Origin: Gemmatimonadota bacterium
GTDB lineage: Bacteria; Gemmatimonadota; Gemmatimonadetes; Longimicrobiales; Gaopeijiaceae
Direction: 5' to 3'
NCBI GenBank assembly: GCA_030618065.1
Contig: JAUXEE010000145.1
Coordinates: 1-5,947, forward strand
DNA length: 5,947 bases
The position numbers and the translations under genes were made by a program. This document shows, in pieces, positions 1-5,845 of this stretch. Numbering within the stretch: position 1 is the stretch's first letter; every line of letters starts with the position of its first letter. The notes under the pieces were generated by a model. That model saw only the letters and a list, made by a program, of their open reading frames with translations, made no database searches and was not told the DNA's origin.

Positions 1-362
1 CGCTCGGGCAACGCCGAGTTGATTCGCCACAGGAAGTCATGGTCCAGCTCTCGCTTCGAGGGTTTTTTGAAAGAGGAGACCTGGCACCCTTGGGGGTTGA
101 TGCCCCGCAGCACGGCCCGGATCGTAGAGTCCTTTCCGGCAGCGTCCATGGCCTGAAAGACGAGGAGCACCCCCCAGTGATCGTCGGCATAAAGCCTCCG
201 CTGAAGGCCATCCAGATTATCGACCGACTCCTCCAGCCGGTCCTTGAGAACCAATTTTTCGGGAGCATTCTCCGGTGGGGAAGAGGGCGCAGCATCCAAC
301 CGGAAACTCCCGTCGAAGGGAACCAAATAGGGACTGTCTACCGCTTCAAACACCTTCTTCAC
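1..362 (-). CDS. ppk2: PPK2-family polyphosphate kinase, N-terminal part (runs off window)
   Basis: The first 120 residues are present; the C-terminus lies beyond base 1. PPK2 enzymes transfer phosphate between polyphosphate and nucleotides in the cytoplasm. The family is shown by a P-loop, AMDAAGKDST (about residues 71-80), followed by RGINPQGCQV (86-95), SFKKPS (97-102) and ELDHDFLWR (105-113), in the order typical of PPK2. The lead-in VDSPYLVPFDGSFRLD and the single-domain layout fit class III-like PPK2 (usually about 260-300 aa), but the lid and Walker B regions are not visible, so nucleotide specificity cannot be judged. The start is ambiguous: in-frame GTG codons end at 371, 362 and 353. 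I chose 362 because GGAGGTGA lies just upstream with ideal spacing, but 353 has an identical site. The gene follows the oxidoreductase by about 30 nt in the same frame and is probably co-transcribed with it. Confidence 0.9.
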   Translation of the reverse strand, partial: MKKVFEAVDSPYLVPFDGSFRLDAAPSSPPENAPEKLVLKDRLEESVDNLDGLQRRLYADDHWGVLLVFQAMDAAGKDSTIRAVLRGINPQGCQVSSFKKPSKRELDHDFLWRINSALPE

Positions 363-374
363 CTCCTTCACCTC
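357..374 (-). repeat. 9-bp tandem repeat duplicating the ppk2 ribosome binding site and GTG start
   Basis: On the minus strand the unit GAGGTGAAG occurs twice in direct succession and is followed by the related AAGGTG. Each unit contributes a GGAGGTGA-type Shine-Dalgarno core and a GTG codon. The unit is three codons long, so every GTG (371, 362, 353) is in frame with ppk2. A change in copy number would add or remove a Glu-Val-Lys triplet and a start module without shifting the frame. The repeat is seen directly; any effect on expression is inference. Confidence 0.75.
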
Positions 375-392
375 CTCAGCCTTCTGACGCCC

Positions 393-1760
393 TCATCGCA
401 CCTTCATCTCTTCAGCGTTCCAGTGGACGATCCGTTCATCAAAATAGCTGTTGTTACAGGCCAGAGCGGGGGCAGCGGCCCTAAGGCCGAATAGCGCATC
501 CTCTCTTACGGGAGTTCCCTTTCTCACGCCCTCGAAGAAGTTCATGAAGTGATCGAAGTGGGCCCCAAGATACCCTCCTTCGGCCACGTAGACGCTCTCC
601 GCAGGGGGAAGCATCTGCTTCCGCCTGGACTGGACGGACTCCATCTCCATGCCCTTCATCCGAGTGAAGACGTCGGTCGGTCCGCTGACCTTGTTTCGGC
701 GAAGAACCACCTCGGTCCAGGTGATATCCATCGCGCCCTCGTTGCCAACCAGGCGGAGGTAGGTGCTTCCGGAAGTCCCATCCACGAAGTTCACCCGAAG
801 AGAGAGGTTGAAGGGGGTGTGGGTGGCTCCCCCAGGGTAATCGAACATCCCCAGGAGGATGTCCGGAACCTCTCTCCCATCCTTCCAATACCGAAGCCCT
901 CCCTGGGCCATGATGGTCTTGGGGCCGTTTGAGGACACAATGAAATGAAGGCTGGAAAAGAGGTGGACGAAGAGATCCCCGGACACTCCGGTCCCATAGT
1001 CCCGGTAGTTTCGCCACCGAAAGATCCGTAGTGGATCGAATGGCCTCTGGGTGGCCTCCCCCAGGAACATGTCCCAGTCAACCGTTTCTTCCGAGGCATC
1101 TTTCGGAATGTCGTACTGCCAGGCTCCAACAGGATCGTTTCGGGCCCAGAATCCCTCGGCATAATTCAGCTCCCCTATGGCCCCTTCCTCGAATAGCTCC
1201 TTGGCCTTCTCGTTCCCAAGGGAGCTCATCCCCTGGCTACCCACCTGGAAAGTCTTCCCCGATCCTTCCTGAGCCCGGATCACCTCCTGACCCTGAGGGA
1301 TGCTGTGGACCATTGGCTTTTCACAATAAACCGCTTTCCCCGCCTGGAGGGCCTCGGCGGAGATTCTGGCGTGCCAGTGATCCGGGGTTCCCACGATGAC
1401 GGCATCCACATCGTCTCGGGCCAGAACCTCCCGATAGTCCCGAGTCGTGAAGAGGTCCCGTCCATGTTTTTTCCTGGCGTCCTCCAAACGGCCGGCGTAA
1501 CAGTCACAGGCTGCCACCAGCTTGACCCCCGGAACCTCGAGGGCCGTGTCCACATCGGTCATGCCCATTCCCCCCGCACCGATCACCGCCAACTGGATCT
1601 GATCGTTGACGCTCTGGAAGGGGCGGGAAGGGAGGACCTCGACCTCACGCCGATCTGAAGCGGACAAAAGATGGGGAGTGGCTCCGGCCGCCAGGGCGGC
1701 GGTGGCCATCTTTCCCAGGAATGATCGGCGGGTGGTACCGGTTTTCGATCCGGGAGTCAT
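393..1760 (-). CDS. Tat-exported Gfo/Idh/MocA family NAD(P)-dependent oxidoreductase
   Basis: This 455-aa protein starts with a twin-arginine signal: TTRRSFLGKMA (residues 9-19), a hydrophobic Ala-rich stretch to about 32, and a likely cleavage near LLSAS. This points to folded export to the periplasm. The Rossmann motif is GAGGMG (61-66). PDHWH (126-130) and CEKPM (146-150) form the family's dinucleotide-binding and catalytic Lys (K148) region. GDLFVH (261-266) supplies the usual Asp and His of the active site. A C-terminal Gfo/Idh/MocA domain covers roughly 175-450. Relatives oxidise or reduce sugars, inositols and amino sugars, or act as glycoside-cleaving redox enzymes; the substrate cannot be told from sequence. 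The ATG is preceded by GAGAGG about 6 nt upstream, and the Tat signal directly after it supports this start. The gene is followed at about 30 nt by ppk2, and its upstream gap is shared with a divergent plus-strand gene. Confidence 0.93.
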   Translation of the reverse strand: MTPGSKTGTTRRSFLGKMATAALAAGATPHLLSASDRREVEVLPSRPFQSVNDQIQLAVIGAGGMGMTDVDTALEVPGVKLVAACDCYAGRLEDARKKHGRDLFTTRDYREVLARDDVDAVIVGTPDHWHARISAEALQAGKAVYCEKPMVHSIPQGQEVIRAQEGSGKTFQVGSQGMSSLGNEKAKELFEEGAIGELNYAEGFWARNDPVGAWQYDIPKDASEETVDWDMFLGEATQRPFDPLRIFRWRNYRDYGTGVSGDLFVHLFSSLHFIVSSNGPKTIMAQGGLRYWKDGREVPDILLGMFDYPGGATHTPFNLSLRVNFVDGTSGSTYLRLVGNEGAMDITWTEVVLRRNKVSGPTDVFTRMKGMEMESVQSRRKQMLPPAESVYVAEGGYLGAHFDHFMNFFEGVRKGTPVREDALFGLRAAAPALACNNSYFDERIVHWNAEEMKVR

Positions 1761-1790
1761 GACGTGCCTCTCACTTGATAGGGTCGGGTA

Positions 1791-1801
1791 TTGGAGTCCA
1801 A
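1791..1801. promoter_or_regulatory. 11-bp palindrome, possible operator
   Basis: TTGGAGTCCAA has perfect 5-bp arms around one central base. It lies 31-41 bp upstream of the oxidoreductase ATG, a position where a regulator could act. The arms are short enough to occur by chance and no regulator gene is nearby, so an operator role is a guess. Confidence 0.2.
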
Positions 1802-1812
1802 CATCAACGGAC

Positions 1813-1836
1813 GGGAGGGAGGGGGCAAGGCGGGGG
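1813..1836 (+). other. Putative G-quadruplex motif
   Basis: Four G-runs lie close together on the plus strand: GGG (1813-1815), GGG (1817-1819), GGGGG (1821-1825) and GGGGG (1832-1836), with loops of 1, 1 and 6 nt. This meets the standard G3+ N1-7 pattern for intramolecular G-quadruplexes. It sits in the divergent gap, 53 bp upstream of the oxidoreductase start and about 115 bp upstream of the plus-strand gene. A role in either promoter or leader is inference. Confidence 0.5.
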
Positions 1837-1950
1837 ATAGGTTCCTGGAGAATGTTTCCCTTGCAACCCCCTCAGCTTCCCTCTCATCTTGCGTGGGTGG
1901 GTGGCATCCATCTCGCGTCTTTCCTCAGGCCCGCAAGAAATGGAGACCCG

Positions 1951-2370
1951 GTGTCGGAGAACCATGAGCGCCGCGAACGGCTCAGTTTTGAGGATTTCCA
2001 TCTGGTTCGGTTCCCCAACGGCCGGAGCAGGGTCCGGGTCAGGATGGATTGGACCCAGGGCCGATCCTACTCCGGAGAGGCGGAGGGGAACCAAACCCTG
2101 GAAGGGGAAGTCCGAGCGGCAGCCGACGCCGCTCTCAAGGCTGCCGCCGGGGCCACCGAGGGACAACTGAATCTGGATCTCAGGGGAACAAAAGCCCTCA
2201 AGGTTTTCGACTCCTGGGTGGTGGTGGTCATGGTCCGGGCTTGGATTGAGGACGAACCCCTTCAACTGCTGGGAGCTTACCCCTGTCCTGACGAGGATAC
2301 GCCCAGGGGAGCGGTCATGGCTGTCCTGGACGCAACCAATCGTGTCCTTCGTCAATACCTGGCGGCGTAA
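1951..2370 (+). CDS. Small conserved-looking protein of unknown function, LeuA-dimer-domain-like pattern
   Basis: I do not recognise a named family for this 139-aa protein. It has no signal peptide or membrane segment and looks like a soluble alpha/beta domain: a strand pair (RSRVRVRMDW, 25-34), GEAEG (42-46), an Ala-rich helix (54-68), strands at LNLDLRGTKALKVF (73-86) and WVVVVMVRAWI (89-99), then LLGAY (106-110) and a final helix AVMAVLDATNRVL (121-133). The order strand, Gly-rich turn, Ala helix, strands, then an N-R-ended helix recalls the C-terminal regulatory (dimer) domain of 2-isopropylmalate synthase, but this is pattern matching only. The GTG start has GGAG 5 nt upstream. The frame stays open upstream to 1606, but that part runs antisense over the oxidoreductase N-terminus and reads as low-quality protein, so it was excluded. 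The gene is divergent from the oxidoreductase and ends 1 nt from the ltaE stop. Confidence 0.75.
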   Translation: MSENHERRERLSFEDFHLVRFPNGRSRVRVRMDWTQGRSYSGEAEGNQTLEGEVRAAADAALKAAAGATEGQLNLDLRGTKALKVFDSWVVVVMVRAWIEDEPLQLLGAYPCPDEDTPRGAVMAVLDATNRVLRQYLAA

Positions 2371-2371
2371 T

Positions 2372-3412
2372 TCAGGAGCCCTCTTCCATCGCCCGGGCTA
2401 GAACACTCAAAGCTCTGGTAATTCCCGCGTCGTCCACATCCAGATGGGTCACGGCCCTGAGCCTCCTTGGGCCGAATCTCACCATGAGGACACCTTCCGC
2501 TTCCAAGGCCGCCAAGATTCCATCCAGGGACACGACCGGATCGGGAAAGTCCAGCATGACGATGTTGGTTTCCGGAACCACGACCTGGATCCCCGGAATC
2601 TCTCCTGCACCCCTGGCCAACTCTCTGGCCCGGGCATGGTCCTCGCCCAGGTGAGCCAGGTGATGGTCCAAGGCATAGATTCCCGCCGCAGCCAGGAAAC
2701 CCGACTGCCTCATCCCCCCTCCGAGACGCCTGCGGATCCGCCAGGCCCGGGCCATGAGCTCACTCGTTCCCGCGAGAAGAGACCCGACCGGGGCTCCCAG
2801 GCCCTTGGACAGACAGACCATGACCGTATCGGCCAAGCACCCATAGTCCGCCGGCGGTGAACCCGTTTCGGCGCAGGCGTGCCAGAGGCGGGCTCCATCC
2901 AGGTGGACCGGAAGACCGGCCTCCTGGGCCACACCCCGGATTCCCCGCATCGTCTCCAGGGGGAGGATCTTCCCCCCGGCCCCGTTGTGGGTGTTTTCCA
3001 AGGCGATGAGACAGGTGGACAGGACGTAGGGAGAGGAGGGCCGAATGGCCTCCCGCACGAGGTCCGGTGTCAGAAGGCCGTCATGGGTGGCCACGGGCCG
3101 AAGCTGAAGGCCGCTCAGGGCGGCCCCGGCCCCCTCCTCGTAGTTGAAGATGTGGGCCCCGGCCTCCAGGATCACCTCCGAACCCGCCTGGCCATGAATG
3201 GCCAGGGCGGTTTGGTTCGCTTGGACTCCGCTCGGGAAGAAAAGGGCCCTTTCCTTCCCAAGGAGAGCCGCGACCTTCTCCTCCAATGCCAAGGTGGTGG
3301 GGTCATGGTCCAGGACATCGTCCCCCACCTCGGCTCCGACCATGGCCTCTCGCATGCCAGGGGTCGGACGGGTGACCGTATCGCTCCTGAGGTCCACTAC
3401 AGGCCCAGCCAT
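2372..3412 (-). CDS. ltaE: Low-specificity L-threonine aldolase (PLP enzyme)
   Basis: This 346-aa cytosolic enzyme is expected to cleave L-threonine and L-allo-threonine to glycine and acetaldehyde. It belongs to the fold-type I PLP beta-eliminating lyase/threonine aldolase family, and its length is normal. The N-terminus has the family hallmark DLRSDTVTRPTPGM (7-20). GDDV (30-33), FFPSGVQANQ (58-67), AHIFNYE (86-92, with the active-site H87), ENTHN (139-143), HLDGARLWHA (170-179, with D172 contacting the PLP ring) and SKGLGAPVGS (202-211, with K203 as the Schiff-base lysine) are all intact. RFGPRRLRAVTHLDVD (312-327) is the usual C-terminal substrate-binding stretch. The ATG follows a strong GGGAGGAG site. 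It begins 25 nt after the ccmD-like gene on the same strand, so it probably shares the ccm transcript; there is no obvious functional link to cytochrome maturation. Confidence 0.96.
   Translation of the reverse strand: MAGPVVDLRSDTVTRPTPGMREAMVGAEVGDDVLDHDPTTLALEEKVAALLGKERALFFPSGVQANQTALAIHGQAGSEVILEAGAHIFNYEEGAGAALSGLQLRPVATHDGLLTPDLVREAIRPSSPYVLSTCLIALENTHNGAGGKILPLETMRGIRGVAQEAGLPVHLDGARLWHACAETGSPPADYGCLADTVMVCLSKGLGAPVGSLLAGTSELMARAWRIRRRLGGGMRQSGFLAAAGIYALDHHLAHLGEDHARARELARGAGEIPGIQVVVPETNIVMLDFPDPVVSLDGILAALEAEGVLMVRFGPRRLRAVTHLDVDDAGITRALSVLARAMEEGS
3187..3206. repeat. 9-bp perfect inverted repeat inside ltaE
   Basis: CCTGGCCAT and ATGGCCAGG are perfect inverted arms separated by GA. 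They lie in codons for the AIHGQAG region of threonine aldolase. It could form a short hairpin with a slightly opened loop, or be a coincidence of GC-rich codons; function is not implied. Confidence 0.4.
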
Positions 3413-3437
3413 GGTCTCCTCCCTATTCCTTTCCTTC

Positions 3438-3668
3438 CTATTCCCTCAGGGCCTTCTCCACTCTTCCCAGACGCCGGGCGATGGACACCACCCAGCCAAG
3501 GATCAGGCCCCAAGCGATGAAGTATGCGATGAACATATGGGTGTAGCCCCGAAGATTCTGACTCGCCAAGGCCCCGGCATCCGGGAGGCCACTCTGGGCC
3601 TGAGCCAGCTCCGGGAGGAAGGCGATGAGAAGGGCGAGGGCAAGGAACCACCGATTGAGTTTGCTCAT
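3438..3668 (-). CDS. ccmD: CcmD-family small membrane protein with N-terminal signal
   Basis: This 76-aa protein has a signal-like N-terminus (WFLALALLIAFL, residues 7-18, then AQA|QSG near residue 24) and one main membrane segment, GYTHMFIAYFIAWGLILGWV (41-60). A basic tail with the coiled heptad-like end RRLGRVEKALRE (65-76) follows. This tail matches CcmD-type proteins, which are small and poorly conserved and hold CcmE in contact with CcmC/CcmAB during release of holo-CcmE. An N-terminal signal is longer than in classical CcmD and fits the alternative CcmD family seen outside Proteobacteria. The ATG overlaps the ccmC stop by 4 nt (ATGA), with AAGGAG 8 nt upstream. Position right after ccmC is the strongest support for the call; sequence alone would leave it a one-helix membrane protein. 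Confidence 0.78.
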   Translation of the reverse strand: MSKLNRWFLALALLIAFLPELAQAQSGLPDAGALASQNLRGYTHMFIAYFIAWGLILGWVVSIARRLGRVEKALRE

Positions 3669-4381
3669 GATGAGACTCCTTCCGGCAGAGGAACTCCGTC
3701 CCCGGCCAGTTGGCGATGGGCCAATGCCCGCTTCATGCGTTCCAAACCGTACCGGAAGAGGAAGAAGGCGAGGAAGAGTAGGGTGAAAGCGGCCAGTCCG
3801 GTGAACAGGGTGGTCAACATATCCCCCGGTAGGCTCGGCCCCTCCGGTGTCATGACGACGGGCTCGGGGTGAAGGGAGCGGAAGAACTGGACTGAAACAT
3901 GAATCAGGGGAATCTCCAGAGCGCCCACGATTCCCACCACAGCAGCGAAGCGCTTCCCACGCTCAGAGTTTTCCGTCGAAGATCGGACCAGGAAATAACC
4001 CAGGTAGATGAAGAAGAGGAGGAGGGTGAGAGTCAGCCGGGGCTCCCAGGTCCACCAGGTGCCCCAAGCCACTCGACCCCAGAGAGGACCCGTGAGGAGG
4101 ACGATGGAGGTGAAGAGCATCCCCCCCTCGGCAGCGGCCAGAGCGGCCATGTCCAGGCGCTCGTCCTCCAGCCAGAGATAGACGGCACTACAGACAGCCA
4201 CGATACCGAAGGCCATGAAAGCGACCCACGCCGCCGGCACATGGATGTAGAAGATCCGCTGTACCACCCCCATGGTCCTCTCCGTAGACACCCAGTAGAA
4301 GACCTGCCAGTGCACCACCAGGACGAGAGCCAGCCCAAGGATTCCCAGGACGGCTCCGGACCATCGGATTTTTCCGCTCAT
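3665..4381 (-). CDS. ccmC: Cytochrome c biogenesis protein CcmC, haem-handling membrane protein
   Basis: This 238-aa protein has about six membrane helices (roughly 8-30, 46-70, 84-104, 116-133, 145-164, 190-212). In System I, CcmC binds haem at the outer face of the membrane and delivers it to CcmE. The tryptophan-rich haem-binding motif is GTWWTWEPRLT (107-117). The two conserved axial histidines appear as YIHVPAAW (H47) and PLIHVSVQFFRSLHP (H161). The motif carries Glu where many CcmC proteins have Asp (WxWD). The start is the ATG at 4381, which overlaps the ccmB stop by 1 nt (TGATG), with GGAGG just upstream. The reading frame is open well upstream of this ATG, but that extension is an off-frame reading of ccmB and was dropped. 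Length is normal for the family. Confidence 0.95.
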   Translation of the reverse strand: MSGKIRWSGAVLGILGLALVLVVHWQVFYWVSTERTMGVVQRIFYIHVPAAWVAFMAFGIVAVCSAVYLWLEDERLDMAALAAAEGGMLFTSIVLLTGPLWGRVAWGTWWTWEPRLTLTLLLFFIYLGYFLVRSSTENSERGKRFAAVVGIVGALEIPLIHVSVQFFRSLHPEPVVMTPEGPSLPGDMLTTLFTGLAAFTLLFLAFFLFRYGLERMKRALAHRQLAGDGVPLPEGVSS

Positions 4382-5058
4382 CACTCCTCCACTACGAATC
4401 GAAAGAGCCCTGCCCCTACCGCCAGGGCCACAACCGCAAACGCGCCCAGCATACGGATATTCCCGTCCACTTCCGATACGGGAAGACCTTGAAAAAGCCT
4501 GCTGGTGGCTGTAACGCCGTAAATCACCACCGGGATAAGAAGGGGAAACACCAGGATAGGGAGAAGGCTCTCCCCCATGCTGGTCCGGGCCGACATGGCA
4601 CTGAAGAGCGTCCCGATAGCTACGAATCCCAAAATCCCCAGGAGCACCACGCCTACCAGGGCAAGAGGGTGCCCACCGAGTTGGATGCCGAAAAAGAGGG
4701 TAAAGACCCCGAAAACCAGGATGGTCACCGCGGTGAGGAGGATGAAGTTCGCCACGACTTTTCCGAGGTACAAAGCGTCCCTCGGGATGGGGCTCAACAG
4801 AATCCCCTGGAAGGCCCCCTCCTCCTCCTCCAGATGGAAGGTTCTGCCCAAGCCAAGCATGCCGCCGAAAACGATGGTCATCCATATGAGAGCGGAGGCG
4901 ATGGCCTGAGGCTCCACCACCGTGGGATCGATGGCGTAGTTGAAGAGGACTCCCACCAAGACTGTGAAGCCCCCCATGGCCGCGATTCGCTCCCGTGTCC
5001 GGAGCTCGATCACGACATCCTTCCAGATCAGGGCACCCATCTGGCGGAGGTACTCCAT
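4381..5058 (-). CDS. ccmB: Haem exporter permease subunit CcmB
   Basis: This 225-aa inner-membrane protein has about six hydrophobic segments (near 27-45, 53-72, 100-125, 131-156, 165-183, 201-220), the normal CcmB size and layout. It is the membrane partner of the CcmA ATPase in the CcmABCD complex, which uses ATP to release haem-loaded CcmE from CcmC. The N-terminal LIWKDVVIELRTRER (10-24) and EEEEGAFQGILLSPI (77-91) are characteristic: an amphipathic start and an acidic loop before the L-S-P element. The ATG overlaps the ccmA stop by 1 nt (TAATG), with GGAGG 7 nt upstream inside the ccmA tail, pointing to translational coupling. Confidence 0.95.
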   Translation of the reverse strand: MEYLRQMGALIWKDVVIELRTRERIAAMGGFTVLVGVLFNYAIDPTVVEPQAIASALIWMTIVFGGMLGLGRTFHLEEEEGAFQGILLSPIPRDALYLGKVVANFILLTAVTILVFGVFTLFFGIQLGGHPLALVGVVLLGILGFVAIGTLFSAMSARTSMGESLLPILVFPLLIPVVIYGVTATSRLFQGLPVSEVDGNIRMLGAFAVVALAVGAGLFRFVVEE

Positions 5059-5828
5059 TATCCCACCTCCTCCACCTTTTCCCGATAAGAGCTCTCGAAG
5101 GTCCCAGCGTCCACCTTCGATCGGTCCTCCAGGAACACGAATCGGCCCCTCACCTGGATGGCTACCCGGTCCGCGAGCTCGAGGCCCTGGGAGATGTTGT
5201 GCGTGACCAGAATGATGGTCCGGCGGCCATCTTTCAGGGAGGCCAGAAGCTGACGCAGGACCGCTGCGGCGTGGGCGTCCAATCCCGTGTAGGGCTCATC
5301 CAACAAAACAAAATCGGGATCGTGGAGGAGAGTTCGAGCCAGGGCCAGCCGTTGCCGCATTCCTCTGGAGAGGGTCCGGGCGGGGCTCTTGGCCCTTGCG
5401 GCCAGCCCCACTTGGTCAAGGCGCTCAGGAATCCGATCGGAGAGGTCCTTGAGGCCAAAAAGACGCCCAAAAAACTGAAGATTTTCCTCGAGGGTCAGGT
5501 GCCCATATAGGAACGACTGGTGGGAGAGGACACCGATCCGCCGGTGCCACTCCGGGTCTCCCGTCTCCAGCTCCACCCCCCGGAGAACCACATTCCCCGC
5601 CGACGGTTTCAACCCACCGGAAAGGATACGGAGTAGAGTTGTCTTCCCCGCTCCATTGGGACCGAAGACCGTCATGAGCTGGCCGGATCCCAGGGTGAAG
5701 CTCACTCCGTCCACCGCCCGGATAGGGCCGAAGTCACGGGTCAGCTCCGAGGCTTCAAGAATGGGTTCCCCAACGGAAGAGGGGCTGGACGTCCGGCCTA
5801 GGAAAGATGTGGGAGCCGAGAGGTCCAC
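5058..5828 (-). CDS. ccmA: Haem exporter ATP-binding subunit CcmA
   Basis: This is an ABC ATPase of about 256 aa from the chosen GTG. It couples ATP hydrolysis to the CcmABCD step that frees holo-CcmE. Walker A is GPNGAGKTT (56-64), the Q-loop Q104 is in LSHQSFLYG, the signature is LSRGMRQR (153-160, in place of the consensus LSGGQ), Walker B and D-loop are FVLLDEPYTGLD (173-184), and the switch histidine is H210. Similarity to the family begins near residue 23 (ILEASELTRDFG), so the first 20 or so residues are extra or the start is slightly off. The frame is open up to 5903 and beyond, but that stretch overlaps the zinc-ribbon gene in another frame; GTG at 5828 is the first plausible start after its stop. 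No strong Shine-Dalgarno sequence precedes it, so coupling to the upstream gene is possible. Confidence 0.93.
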   Translation of the reverse strand: MDLSAPTSFLGRTSSPSSVGEPILEASELTRDFGPIRAVDGVSFTLGSGQLMTVFGPNGAGKTTLLRILSGGLKPSAGNVVLRGVELETGDPEWHRRIGVLSHQSFLYGHLTLEENLQFFGRLFGLKDLSDRIPERLDQVGLAARAKSPARTLSRGMRQRLALARTLLHDPDFVLLDEPYTGLDAHAAAVLRQLLASLKDGRRTIILVTHNISQGLELADRVAIQVRGRFVFLEDRSKVDAGTFESSYREKVEEVG

Positions 5829-5845
5829 GGGGATTCTCGCCCGCC

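Larger units (their letters stand above)
1761..1950. other. Divergent intergenic region between oxidoreductase and small plus-strand gene
   Basis: These 190 bp separate two diverging start codons, so promoters for both directions should lie here. I found no pair of -35/-10 boxes with convincing sequence, spacing and distance to either gene. What is visible: an 11-bp palindrome (1791-1801), a G-run cluster (1813-1836), and an imperfect 10-bp direct repeat, CATCTTGCGT (1885-1894) and CATCTCGCGT (1909-1918), offset by 24 bp. No RNA gene or terminator is apparent. Confidence 0.6.

Noticed and set aside
1775..1801. Possible sigma-70 promoter for the oxidoreductase (TTGGAC and TATCAA on the minus strand)
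   Set aside because: Spacing is 15 bp and the -10 box would place the transcription start inside the ribosome binding site.
1606..1950. In-frame upstream extension of the small plus-strand protein
   Set aside because: It runs antisense across the Tat signal region of the oxidoreductase and reads as low-complexity, Arg/Pro/Gly-rich sequence. A GTG with a good ribosome binding site at 1951 fits better.
1804..2355. 183-aa minus-strand frame opposite the small gene
   Set aside because: Composition is typical of an antisense shadow in GC-rich DNA, with His/Pro-rich runs and no motif. The plus-strand frame has regular alternating strands and helices.
2744..2753. GGCCCGGGCC palindrome and other CCCGGG sites in ltaE
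   Set aside because: Such short GC palindromes are expected in GC-rich coding DNA, and they sit in ordinary codons.
4382..4885. N-terminal extension of CcmC by about 170 residues
   Set aside because: The stretch is an off-frame reading of ccmB. CcmC homology and a ribosome binding site both begin at the ATG at 4381.
3198..5088. Long plus-strand frames opposite ltaE and ccmB-ccmD
   Set aside because: They are antisense to genes with intact family motifs and read as charged, low-complexity protein without recognisable domains.
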